Program-made: the position numbers and the translations under genes
Origin: Endozoicomonas ascidiicola
GTDB lineage: Bacteria; Pseudomonadota; Gammaproteobacteria; Pseudomonadales; Endozoicomonadaceae
Direction of reading: 5' to 3'
Assembly (NCBI RefSeq): GCF_001646945.1
Contig: NZ_LUTV01000007.1
Span: 300,355 to 343,450 of the forward strand
Length of the DNA stretch: 43,096 nucleotides
Notes under the pieces: model-generated
What the model was told of the DNA's origin: nothing
Database searches by the model: none
Seen by the model: the letters and a program-made list of their open reading frames with translations, nothing else
Shown here: positions 8,931-18,500 of the stretch, in pieces
Layout of the letters: each line of letters starts with the position of its first letter
How positions within the stretch are numbered: position 1 is the stretch's first letter

Positions 8931-11061
8931 ACTGCCTCAGAAATAGTCGGCGCACATCACGATACCAGCGCCAGAAGATGGGTTCAGGCGCATGCTCAAA
9001 AAGAATATGAAGGCGCTCATCAAAACGCTGACGAGGTATTCCTTCTGCTTCAAGATCTACCCGGAAGTAGCCCTGATAACTTTGAAGCTCGTATTCTCGA
9101 TCCGGTGCCAGGGCAATCAGGCCGCCACCATCGGTGGTTAGCGTATGGCTCGGTAGACGATGGGAAGATGCGGGATGGTGACGGACAATTCCGGATGTAT
9201 ATTCCTGCTCAGGACTTGATGCGAACTTGAGGGAAACTCCCCGGGTATGGTTTCTGACCTGATCAATGTCACTCTCGGAAATAACCGTGGTCAGTGGTAG
9301 CTTGTGGTAATTGACGATGTAGCCCAATACGTCACCCCGCTGAAAATATTTCCCTTCAATGCCAGAGCGATCAATAACGACCAGTTCTCCCTCGGTGTTG
9401 CCAGTAATAGAGAGTGCTTTGATGCGAGTTCTGGTTTCCTGTAATTCATTATTAATAAGGTTTACTTCCTGAGAAAGAATGTCAGCCTGACTTCTATCAT
9501 TAATAGCGGCCTGATATCTCATTTGTGCTTCTGTGTACTGGGCGGATAACACCTTCTCTCTGGCCGTCAGATCGGCTGCGCTCATGGTGATGATGGGTTG
9601 ACCAGCAGCAACCATTGCACCCGATGAAACTAACTGATGTTGAATAAATCCGTTCACCGGAGCCCGGATAATGGACTCCTTCGGAATATAAACGACACCC
9701 TGACTGTAGGTTTTATAGGGCAGAGGAATGATCATTAACAGGCAGACAATAAATCCAAGTACGACAGTGGAATACAGATAAATACTTTTTCTTTTATGCC
9801 ATAGCCCAGGATCGGATATAGGTTTGGATATCAGCTTAACAACAGGGGCCAACAGGCTGCTCCAGATTGACCAGCAGGCCAGTAAAATACCGATAAAGAA
9901 GTATTTGGAGGCAACCAGTAACGATATGGCCACCATAACGAATAGGCGGTAAATGTAAGATAATACGGAATATGACACCAGCCAGATCGATTCTGCACGA
10001 CTCTGGGCAACAGACTTAAGGCCTTGAACACCCAACAGGTACTGTTTGACCAGATAGCCCAATTGAGCATTGCCACGGCTGGCAAGATTCGGGATTTCCA
10101 GATAATCCGCCAGCACATAATAAGCATCGAAACGCAACAGTGGGTTGCCATTAAAAAGCAACGTGGAAAAACCACCAATTAACATCACATTAAATGCCAG
10201 TGCTCTGACGACACCCGGTTCAACATTCACCCATACAATCATCGCAATGGCAGACATCAGCAGTTCACCGAGAATGCCCACCGCTCCCACGATCATTCGT
10301 TGATGCTTATTATGGAAAGAGGAGGCAGCAGAAGCATCGACATAGGGGACAGGGAACATGACCAGCAGCATAACGCCCATCTCATGAACTTCTCCTCCCC
10401 AGCGTTTAACGGCGTAAGCATGCCCCAATTCATGTACCAGTTTTACCACGGGATACACCAGCGCCATTAGCAGCAAATTTTCAGTGGCCAGAAGGCGGTC
10501 ACTGAGGTTTTCAGTCAATGCTTCCCAGTGAGTGACGGCCAATACGCCAGCCAGCAACACCGTTAATAACCAGAGCATGATGCCTAAACGACTGAAGATG
10601 CCCAATGCGATAGGCGCTGTTTTTGCTAGAAAAGCTTCAGGGTCTACCAGTGGAATACGAATGCTGAGAGGGGATTTAATCTGTTGCAGCCATTTGCTGC
10701 GTATGGCCTGAGTCCTTTGTTTCTGAAGCAGTTCGATATCCGGGAGTTTGTCTGTCTGTACGACATTGGCTTTGTTTAATTGTCCGACCAACTGAATTAC
10801 TTCATCCTGCGAGGGCAGGTTGTCGCCGAGCTCATCGCAGGCAATTTCCCAGATTTGCTGCAGGGTTCGTGTGCCATCCATCAGGGCAATCATTTGGTAA
10901 GCGGCAGGTTTGAAACGGTGGAACTGGCCTGTCACATGATCCTGAAGCACATACCAGACTTTTTCTCGATATACATGGCGATGAATATGGGCATGCTTGC
11001 GCAGGCGAACCCGCAGGTCTGCTACTTTATACCATGAGCTACTGAACAGTGATCCTGACAT
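8920..11061 (-). CDS. PqqD-like / M50 metalloprotease / HlyD fusion membrane protein
   Basis: A 713-residue inner-membrane protein with three parts. Residues 30-105 resemble a PqqD-like winged-helix peptide-binding domain (WYVLQDHVTGQFHRFKPAAY). Residues 150-450 are a multi-pass M50 (site-2 protease type) domain with the zinc motif HELGH at 210-214 and a second ligand block NGNPLLRFDAYY with Asp312. The last 260 residues are periplasmic and HlyD-like, with a lipoyl half IIRAPVNGFIQHQLVSSGAM, a coiled coil at 500-550, and a short C-terminal basic region. All expected zinc ligands are present, so an active intramembrane protease is plausible. It starts six bases after the stop of the GAF-HlyD gene and overlaps the SecA-like gene. 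The combination suggests binding an incoming peptide, cutting it and passing the rest to a periplasmic channel; this is inference. Confidence 0.9.
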   Translation of the reverse strand: MSGSLFSSSWYKVADLRVRLRKHAHIHRHVYREKVWYVLQDHVTGQFHRFKPAAYQMIALMDGTRTLQQIWEIACDELGDNLPSQDEVIQLVGQLNKANVVQTDKLPDIELLQKQRTQAIRSKWLQQIKSPLSIRIPLVDPEAFLAKTAPIALGIFSRLGIMLWLLTVLLAGVLAVTHWEALTENLSDRLLATENLLLMALVYPVVKLVHELGHAYAVKRWGGEVHEMGVMLLVMFPVPYVDASAASSFHNKHQRMIVGAVGILGELLMSAIAMIVWVNVEPGVVRALAFNVMLIGGFSTLLFNGNPLLRFDAYYVLADYLEIPNLASRGNAQLGYLVKQYLLGVQGLKSVAQSRAESIWLVSYSVLSYIYRLFVMVAISLLVASKYFFIGILLACWSIWSSLLAPVVKLISKPISDPGLWHKRKSIYLYSTVVLGFIVCLLMIIPLPYKTYSQGVVYIPKESIIRAPVNGFIQHQLVSSGAMVAAGQPIITMSAADLTAREKVLSAQYTEAQMRYQAAINDRSQADILSQEVNLINNELQETRTRIKALSITGNTEGELVVIDRSGIEGKYFQRGDVLGYIVNYHKLPLTTVISESDIDQVRNHTRGVSLKFASSPEQEYTSGIVRHHPASSHRLPSHTLTTDGGGLIALAPDREYELQSYQGYFRVDLEAEGIPRQRFDERLHILFEHAPEPIFWRWYRDVRRLFLRQFDV

Positions 11062-11067
11062 ACGCTT

Positions 11068-12912
11068 CTAACCCCACCAGGACCATAACTTGAGTTGCAA
11101 CCATTCCCGGGTTTCCCTGAGCCAGATTCCCAGTAGGTTACGCTCATCGATGGTGATCTTGCCAATGCCTTCCATGCCGGGCTGGATTAGTCCTGTCTCA
11201 GAGTGTATTTCGCCTTCAACAATGAAGTAAGTGGCACCATCGACGGCTTCGGTTAACGGGGTGATTTTGCTCAGTGTAAAATCAAAGGGTGTTTCTGGAA
11301 GAGCTGATAGATGAAGTGTGCCGTTTTGTTCGACGTTGGCATCACTGATGCGGTTTTCCGGCACCAGCATTTTGATGCGATAACGATCCAGCTCTGAAAC
11401 GGATAATAAAATCTCACCTTTTGTGACCGAGCTGCCCAGTCGCTGATCAAGGTCGCCACTGATCACCAGACCGTTAAAAGGCGCTGTCAGGTTTGCCCGT
11501 TCTAATTGACTGTCCACCAGTGCCAGCTGTGCTTCAGCCTGCTGCTGTTGGGCGGTAATGATATTGATTTTTGCCCGATCCCTGAAAGCCAGGGCTTCCT
11601 GATATTGCCGGTTCAGTTTGGCTTGTTCGGAGAGCCATTTTAGTCGTTCGAGGCGGAGGTCACGATCATCCAGGCTGATCAGAACATCACCAGCATCAAC
11701 GTTGTCACCGGCTCGGGCGTGGGTGCTTTCTATATAACCATCGTAGGGCGCTACAATAGCTTGTTGAGCGGCGCTTTCAATGCGCGCCTGTGTGGATAGA
11801 CGATAAGTACCTGTTGCGAAGGTGAAGAAAAGGGTGAAAATTAACAACGCTAAAGCCAGCAGTTTTCTACCGGGATACTTAGGGCCGGTTAAACGTTGGA
11901 TCTGAGTTATGCCACTGTCGACTATTTTGCGCCATAAAGGTCGATCATTAAGACGCTTGTCGTTTAAGGAGGGCGTTACCAGGCTGACGATACTTTGGCA
12001 CAGCTGCATATGTTCTTCGGTAATGGTCTCATGCACAGCGCCTTCCATAACAATGGCACCTGTTACAATACCCTCTGAGTATATGGGCAGTGAGAGAACA
12101 CAGGCATCACTCTGAAGCTCCGATAGTTTTTTATGAGCAATCATAATGAGCGGACTGTTATTCCCATCAGGAAAACGAATGGGTTGTCTTTGATCAATGC
12201 ATTCATCCATCACCTGCTCGATAGAGCGCACCAGATTCATCCGTTTACCAAACTGGGTACTGTGTGAAAGAAACTTCAATGTTGAACGTTGTTGATGGTA
12301 TTCCCCAAGACTAACCCGGTCACAGTGAAACAGTGTCGCCAGTTCAGTCACCAGCCCCATGCATGCGGTGGAATAATCCGGTTCAGCTAACACGTTTGCC
12401 AGAATACCTACCCGGGCGGTCATTTCTTCTTGTGCTTTGGTCAGGTTTTCCAGACGGTGCTGGTAATTAATGACTTCCAGTCCGGCTGAACTCCATTGCA
12501 GGCTGGCCATGGCTTTTTGCAGTGCTTGCTGAGAGTCGGCTTGAATCGCCATGGCAACCAGTGCAACTGGTTCATCGTTGTCGTCAGTTATTGGATAGAG
12601 CAAAGCAAATACTTCAGATTTTTTGCCATCACTGGCCAGTGTGCTGATTTGAGGTTGGTGCCAGATATTGGGTTTCTGAGTGAGGGCGTTCAGTGTGCTA
12701 AAGAAATTAGATTCGGGTTGCCAGACCGCGGCAGTCATATCGATGTTATTAATGGGCACCTGAATAAACGCACAGTGCAGTCCATCGATGAGATGGCTTT
12801 GTCCAGAAAGCCATTGATGATAGTAGTCATCGGATGGCTTTCTGTTGAGTCGTTGTGTATCTGCTGATATGGGCGACTCTGTATCCATCACTGCTTGTTC
12901 GTCCATTTGCAT
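11068..12912 (-). CDS. GAF-domain / HlyD-type adaptor fusion
   Basis: First gene of the minus-strand operon; 614 residues. An N-terminal cytosolic region of about 345 residues contains a GAF-like sensor domain (roughly 165-312; ATLFHCDRVSLGEYH, then SLPIYSEGIVTGAIVMEG). One transmembrane helix follows at about 350-368 (LLALALLIFTLFFTFATG). The periplasmic HlyD part has a lipoyl half AIVAPYDGYIESTHARAGDN, a helical hairpin, the return lipoyl strand LTAPFNGLVISGDLDQRLGS and a beta-barrel domain. Joining a small-molecule or redox-sensing fold to a membrane-fusion protein suggests that channel assembly responds to a cytosolic signal; the ligand is unknown. Two starts are possible, ATG 12912 and ATG 12906, neither with a strong Shine-Dalgarno sequence. 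Divergent from the tolC-like gene across a 203-base AT-rich region. Confidence 0.88.
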   Translation of the reverse strand: MQMDEQAVMDTESPISADTQRLNRKPSDDYYHQWLSGQSHLIDGLHCAFIQVPINNIDMTAAVWQPESNFFSTLNALTQKPNIWHQPQISTLASDGKKSEVFALLYPITDDNDEPVALVAMAIQADSQQALQKAMASLQWSSAGLEVINYQHRLENLTKAQEEMTARVGILANVLAEPDYSTACMGLVTELATLFHCDRVSLGEYHQQRSTLKFLSHSTQFGKRMNLVRSIEQVMDECIDQRQPIRFPDGNNSPLIMIAHKKLSELQSDACVLSLPIYSEGIVTGAIVMEGAVHETITEEHMQLCQSIVSLVTPSLNDKRLNDRPLWRKIVDSGITQIQRLTGPKYPGRKLLALALLIFTLFFTFATGTYRLSTQARIESAAQQAIVAPYDGYIESTHARAGDNVDAGDVLISLDDRDLRLERLKWLSEQAKLNRQYQEALAFRDRAKINIITAQQQQAEAQLALVDSQLERANLTAPFNGLVISGDLDQRLGSSVTKGEILLSVSELDRYRIKMLVPENRISDANVEQNGTLHLSALPETPFDFTLSKITPLTEAVDGATYFIVEGEIHSETGLIQPGMEGIGKITIDERNLLGIWLRETREWLQLKLWSWWG

Positions 12913-12997
12913 AGATTATGACTGCTTTATTCTTTTTTATAATGGTCAGAAGCGAAAGTGAGCGTGCTCTTTTTTGTTAACTACTGCATATTTTTGC

Positions 12998-13026
12998 TTG
13001 AAACTGGTTGTCATTTATTCTCTAAT
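12998..13026 (+). promoter_or_regulatory. Candidate sigma-70 promoter of the tolC-like operon
   Basis: TTGAAA at 12998-13003 and TCTAAT at 13021-13026 are separated by exactly 17 bases. Each hexamer differs little from the -35 and -10 consensus. They lie 89 bases before the GTG start of the tolC-like gene in the AT-rich divergent region (12913-13115), which must also hold the promoter for the minus-strand operon. I could not fix that second promoter with confidence. Confidence 0.5.
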
Positions 13027-13115
13027 CAAGTTGCAAATAAAATATCAATAAAAAGCAAGTACGTATATACCTACATGAATTATCAATGTCGGTGTCATTG
13101 CTCAAGGAGGAGTTT

Positions 13116-14519
13116 GTGACCATTTCACGTGGCAGCAAAGCTGCTGTGATAATAAGGCTGACTCTTGCCTTTGCCTGTTTTACGACAGTGCCCATGTATG
13201 CTCAGGCAGCAGATTTACTTGAGATATATCAGCAGGCTCTGGAGAAAGACCCGGTTTACCGAGCTGGGATGTTTGAAAATGCAGCCTCCAAAGAGATTTA
13301 CACGCAGGCTCGTGCGGTTCTCTTGCCCAGTCTTCAGTTTGATTACAGCAAAACAAAATCCAAGCAGGATATTGTCAGTTCCGATAACACCGTGTTCGCC
13401 AAAGGCAATACTAGCTTCCCCACCGATGAAATGAGCCTTTCTCTGACTCAGTCCCTCTACAGTTACAGCAACTGGGCCTATTTCAAGCAAGCTAAAGCCG
13501 AGGTTCGTAAAGTGGCTGCTGATCTTGAAAGTGTTCGACAAGATCTGGTGATGAGAGTCTCAGCGGCATACTTTACGGTCATGAGAGAAAGCGACAGCTC
13601 TCAGGCAATTGAGGCGGAAGTAAAAGCCCTGGAAAAGCACTATCAACTGGTTGATCGTAAGTTTGCCAATGGTCTGGCGAACAGTACTGATTTACTGGAT
13701 GCAGAGGCTCGTTTTATGCAGGCAAAGGCCCGGCAGATTGAAACAGCCAATAATCTCAATGATGCCCTGCAAGGGTTGAGAGAAATTATCGGACAGTTGC
13801 CAGATACATTAGACGCTTTGGGTGTTGATATTGCGCTTAAGCGTCCTGATCCGGCATCCATCTCCAATTGGGTTGATGCTGCTCAGGCGAATAATCCAGC
13901 AGTATTGTCCAGGCAAGGGGCTGTGGATGTGGCTTGGCAGGAAGTGCGCCGTCAAAAAGGTGGTCATTATCCGACGTTTGATCTGGTGTTAACACAGAGT
14001 TCGCGAGAAACCGGTGGTTCACTGTTTGGTGGCGGTAGTGAAGTAGACTCCCGCGATGTGCTCTTTCAAATGTCTATGCCCATCTATTCCGGTGGTGCGG
14101 TTTCCTCCAAAGTTCGTGAATCCATCAATCGGCATTACAAAGCTCAGGATGAACTTGAACTCGCACGTCGGCAGGTGACCCGGGAAACTCAAGCGGCTTA
14201 TACCGGTATTGTTAGCTCCATCAGTAAAGTGAATGCACTTCAAAAGTCCGTAGAAACTTATGAGAAAGCGGCAGAAGGCAAACGTACTGCCTTTGAATCT
14301 GGTGTGATTTCCAGTGGCAGTGTGCTGGATAGCGAACGGGAATTATTTATTGCCCGCAGCGACTTTTCTGCAGCCCGTTATGACTATTTGATGAATCATC
14401 TTCGCTTGAAGAGGGCGGCAGGGAATCTTTCAGAGGCGGATATTGTTGGTATCAACCGGCTGTTGAATGGTCGGGGAATGTCAACGAATATCGATTTGCT
14501 AACGAGTTTTGAAGGCTGA
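13116..14519 (+). CDS. TolC-family outer-membrane channel protein
   Basis: Outer-membrane efflux/secretion duct that docks on periplasmic adaptors. From the GTG at 13116 it has 467 residues. The start is set by a near-perfect AAGGAGGAG (13104-13112) five bases before it; the in-frame ATG at 13086 has no such site and would place extra residues before the signal peptide. The signal peptide ends at AQA-ADLLEIYQQAL. The mature protein shows the two-fold TolC pattern: PSLQFDYSKT and LSLTQSLYSYSNW in the first half, PTFDLVLTQSS and FQMSMPIYSGGAV in the second, each followed by a long helical segment. It is the first gene of the plus-strand series that leads to the giant protein, and it supplies the outer-membrane exit that three adaptor domains encoded divergently would need. 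Confidence 0.92.
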   Translation: MTISRGSKAAVIIRLTLAFACFTTVPMYAQAADLLEIYQQALEKDPVYRAGMFENAASKEIYTQARAVLLPSLQFDYSKTKSKQDIVSSDNTVFAKGNTSFPTDEMSLSLTQSLYSYSNWAYFKQAKAEVRKVAADLESVRQDLVMRVSAAYFTVMRESDSSQAIEAEVKALEKHYQLVDRKFANGLANSTDLLDAEARFMQAKARQIETANNLNDALQGLREIIGQLPDTLDALGVDIALKRPDPASISNWVDAAQANNPAVLSRQGAVDVAWQEVRRQKGGHYPTFDLVLTQSSRETGGSLFGGGSEVDSRDVLFQMSMPIYSGGAVSSKVRESINRHYKAQDELELARRQVTRETQAAYTGIVSSISKVNALQKSVETYEKAAEGKRTAFESGVISSGSVLDSERELFIARSDFSAARYDYLMNHLRLKRAAGNLSEADIVGINRLLNGRGMSTNIDLLTSFEG

Positions 14520-14549
14520 AAAACATAATTCTAACGAGAGGGAAAACCT

Positions 14550-15347
14550 ATGACTGTTCAACTTTTGATTTATGGACAGGTAGAGGCGGTCAATAAAAAG
14601 CGCCACGCAGGCTGGTCTATCAAAGCTGAGAATAACTATGATTTTGCCCGCAAAGTGAATTCAGTGCCTTTGATGGCCGTGGAGTTTCCAAAGGCAGCTG
14701 AAGATTATGCCATTGTTTTTGCCGGTAACGGTGACGACATTGTACCGGTTGTTGTGATGGGGGTTCGTGAAGGTGAGAACGCTTATGTGGATGAGCAGGG
14801 GCAGTGGAAAGTCGGCTATGTGCCTGCATTTATCCGACGGTATCCGTTTGTTTTTGCTACGTCCGATGAAGGCAAAACACTGACGCTCTGTCTGGACGAA
14901 GCCTATGCAGGTTGCAATCAGGAAGGTCGTGGCGAGCGTTTGTTTGATGCGGAAGGTGAGCAAACACAGTATTTGGATAAAGTGCTGAGTTTTCTGAAAG
15001 ACTATCAGGCTCAACATCAGCGCACGCAGCAATTCTGTAGGAAACTGAATGAACTGGGTGTTTTGGAAGATATGGGTGCAAAATTTACTCTGCCCGGTCA
15101 GGAAGAGCGCACGTTGACCGGCTTTAAAGTGGTGAACCGTGAAAAGCTAAAAGGTATTGCAGCGGAAGAGTTATCTGCCCTGATGGCCAACGATGGGCTG
15201 GAGCTGATTTATCGACATCTGCATTCCATGAGTAACTTGAATAAGGTGATCGAGCGTTTGCCCAGACAAGTTATTTCTTCAGAGGATTTAACCGATTCAT
15301 CGGAAGTGCCTAGTGCGGCACAGGCTGCTGAGGCGGGTGTCCACTGA
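14550..15347 (+). CDS. SapC-family protein
   Basis: A 265-residue protein matching the SapC family, whose members are found beside surface-layer or secretion genes and whose biochemical role is not well established. Recognisable family blocks are FARKVNSVPLMAVEFPKAAE, ADYAIVFAGNGD-like IVFAGNGDDIVPVVVMGV, YVPAFIRRYPFVFATSDEGK and the acidic ERLFDAEGEQTQYLDKVLSF. No signal peptide or membrane segment is visible, so it should act in the cytosol. The ATG at 14550 follows GAGAGGG at normal spacing, 30 bases after the tolC-like stop. It lies between the channel gene and the giant substrate gene and is followed by a hairpin terminator, so it belongs to the tolC transcript. A role in handling the giant before export is a reasonable guess from position only. 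Confidence 0.88.
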   Translation: MTVQLLIYGQVEAVNKKRHAGWSIKAENNYDFARKVNSVPLMAVEFPKAAEDYAIVFAGNGDDIVPVVVMGVREGENAYVDEQGQWKVGYVPAFIRRYPFVFATSDEGKTLTLCLDEAYAGCNQEGRGERLFDAEGEQTQYLDKVLSFLKDYQAQHQRTQQFCRKLNELGVLEDMGAKFTLPGQEERTLTGFKVVNREKLKGIAAEELSALMANDGLELIYRHLHSMSNLNKVIERLPRQVISSEDLTDSSEVPSAAQAAEAGVH

Positions 15348-15379
15348 TACGGTTAGCAGTGATTTTGGTGTTTTGATAC

Positions 15380-15402
15380 GCACGGCTTATGCCGTGCATT
15401 TT
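15380..15402 (+). terminator. Intrinsic terminator after the SapC-family gene
   Basis: A perfect 7-bp GC-rich stem GCACGGC/GCCGTGC with loop TTAT is followed by ATTTTG. It begins 33 bases after the sapC-like stop and separates that gene from the giant gene. It may only attenuate, since the U-run is short. Confidence 0.7.
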
Positions 15403-15428
15403 GCTGTAAATGCATTGTGAAAAGTTTC

Positions 15429-15461
15429 GATGTGATAGAGATGCGATTGAGATGCAATAAA
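15429..15461 (+). repeat. Three tandem 11-bp repeats upstream of the giant gene
   Basis: GATGTGATAGA (15429-15439), GATGCGATTGA (15440-15450) and GATGCAATAAA (15451-15461) lie head to tail with no gap, consensus GATGYRATWRA. Eleven bases is close to one helical turn, so all copies face the same side of the DNA, as in a multi-site operator. They sit about 100 bases before the start codon of the giant gene and just before a possible promoter (TTTACA 15469-15474, TATAAC 15490-15495, spacing 15). Confidence 0.55.
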
Positions 15462-15558
15462 GAGTGCCTTTACAACAAAATAATGAATTTATAACGCTTT
15501 CTCCTTTCTGGGATGTCATGACCAGACTTTGAAAGTAACGGATTTCAGAATAATAACA

Positions 15559-18500
15559 ATGGATCGGTTCATGGATAAGCAATCCCAAGACGGCAAAACC
15601 TACAAGACCGATGTTGCTGAAGCGGCAGGTAAACGCTTATTTCCTAAATTAAACCGTCTGTTTGAAAAAATGTTCCGACAGGAACGGCTGCATGAACGCC
15701 GTAAAAGGCTTGAAGATTTCTTTACGCTGGAGCAGCTGGAACCCCGACTGCTGTTATCCGCTGATCCTATTGCTGCCCTGCAGGATAATGCGCTGCAGTT
15801 AGAGCAGGATGCGAGTGTTACGCTGCAAGTCGTTACTGAAAACGAACAACAATATCTTCGTCTGGTTGACGACAATGACTCGGTATTAGGTAAGAAAAGT
15901 ATCAGCGATATTGCCGCCGGTAGCACGATTACGGTGGTGGGTTCTGACGGCGCCGACAGTTTTACAGTTGACCAATCATTCCTCGATCTGGGAGAACAGT
16001 CGTTTGTCGTTCAGTTTGACGGTAAAGGTGGTAATGACACCGTTGCAGCGGGCAGTGATGTTACCAGCAGTGCCTGGCAGATCAGCGGTGACAATGAAGG
16101 TTCTATGGGAACCAGTGGTATCGTCGAGTTTCTTGATATTGAAACGCTTCAAGCCACTCAAACAGATGAATCCCGTCATGAATTAGCTGCGATCAATGAT
16201 GACTATCATTGGCTGATCGATGAGGAAGGGAAGGGAGTGTTGTCAACTCTGGACAATACTGAGGGCAGCATTCTCCAGACCGCCTCCTCCATTAAAATAT
16301 CCTTTTCCGGTTTTGATTTATTAGGCGGCAGTGGCTCGGATTATCTCGACTATAGCCAGTATACAAGCGGTGTCGTCGTGAATCTGGATGCCGGAACGGC
16401 GACAGGTTTTGATGAGATCTCAGGCGTTAATACCCTGGTTGGGTCTTCTCTTAGCGATACTCTGACCGGCGATAGCAACAATAACCTGTTTATTGGTGGC
16501 AAGGGCGACACGGTTACCGGTAACGGTGGATTTGATTCGGTGCTTTATCAGGCTAGTGAGGGTGACTTGAATTTAAACGTCACTACGAAGCAGGTGCCTG
16601 ATGAAAATGACCCCGCTAAGAATGTAACGGTGACTGTTTTTGAATATCAGTCCGGTACATGGGCAGAAGACTCAAGTAATGGAACATGGTCTTTTACCGG
16701 CAGTGCAATCATGGAAACGCTGGATGTAGATTTGTTAATGGCCACCGGAACCGATGGTAATAATCGCTTAGATTTTTCGGAGTCTACTCTACAGGTCTAT
16801 CTTGATGGTGGTGCGGGTGATGACACGCTGATCGGTGGTGTAAAAGACGATATCTTGATCGGTGGGTTGGGCGTTGATCAGTTAACCGGTGGTGCTGGGT
16901 ACGATGAAGTTATCGAAGTTCGCGCGGCGGACTTTGTTCTGGCAGGGAATACCCTTAAAGCAAACGACGATGACAATGAAGTAGATACACTTGATGGAAT
17001 TGAGAGTGTCTACCTGAAAGCCCTTGCAGAAAATGGTGCCGGTAAAACGCTGGATGCCAGTGGTGCCAGTGAATACGACATCACATTGGTCGGCACCGAA
17101 TTTGATGATGTGCTTAAAGCGTCTGACCATGGCGATACTTTAACCGGTCTGGCTGGGGCTGATGTCATCACCGGTGGCGCCGGTGATGATGTGTTGGAAG
17201 AAGATTTTGCCGGCAGGGCCACGATCACAGGCTCTGGCGGTCATTATCAATTGGATCTTGGTAAAGGTGCTTCTGAGGTCTGGACGATTGGATTACCCGA
17301 TACCCCTACCGGTGATGGTTTTACACTCACCATTACCGATATCGCCGGTTCGTACACGACGGATACGATCCTCTGGGACGCAAGTGGCCTGGATATGGTT
17401 CGCGCCATTGAAAAAGCCATGGGGCTCCAGTTTGGTCAGGTGGCGGTCACTGAAAATGGGGACGGGAGCTGGCAGTTTGAATTCTCAGGTATTTATGCCG
17501 GGCAGGCTATTGCTACATCTTTAACCGCTAATATCGCAGGTGTTACTGCGTCGGTGACCTCTGGAAGTCAGTCGTTAGATACCCTGAATAATTTTGGCAG
17601 TAACGATACATTGTCGCTTTCTGGCAGTGAGAGGGAAGATCATGTTGACCTGTCCACTTTCGAAGGTCGTTCTATTGTCAGCACCTTTGGCGGCAGTGAC
17701 CGTATAACCGGTGCTCAGGATGTTAATACGATTGATGCCGGTGACGGCAGTGACACCATTTTTGTCACTTCGAAGAGTGCTGATAATCTTGATGGTGGCA
17801 AGGGTTCTGACACTCTGGTTGCTGATTTAAGCAACGAATCCATTGGTCACGTCATTGATCTGGATAATCATCAGTTACTTATTGGCAGCGTCACTATCAC
17901 TCATCAAGGCTTTGAATCCAGTGGCCTTGTCGGTGGTGCGGGTGATGATGCTTTTGATGCCAGCAGCTTTTCCGGTGTTTCACTCAGTACAGCTCTGGAT
18001 AATATCGAAGGTTGGAAGGCGCTTTCACTGCACGTTATGCGTGTCAGCCTTGATGATAATCAGACCGCTTTAGATATCGATCTTACCACTGCAGCGACTC
18101 TGGAAGAGTTAATCAGCTTGATCAATGGCGCAGATGACCGGGAAGCCGGCGCACTCCATGCCACCTTTAATCAGGAGCAAGGACGCATTGAGCTAAGCGG
18201 TCTTTCCGCAATTTCCGTTCCTGATTATGATGCCAGCGCTACCAGTATTCTCAATATTCTTGGTCTGACGGGAACGATCAGCAACTCTGCAATTAATGGG
18301 CTGAGTTTAAGCCTGCTGGCTTCACTGCAACTTACTAGTCAGAAAGGCAACGGTGGTTCTGACAGTTACATTGGTTCCGGTGGTAACGATTTCTTGGAGA
18401 TAGATGCTGGCGATACCTCCGTCAATGGAAAAGGCGGCAGTGATACGGTATCTGCAGTAACCAATGGTGCTCAGACTGCACTGGTACTGACGGATAATTC

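Noticed and set aside
14620-15081. Three overlapping minus-strand frames opposite the SapC-family gene
   Set aside because: They lack ribosome sites and recognisable motifs, and the plus-strand frame is a clear SapC-family match.
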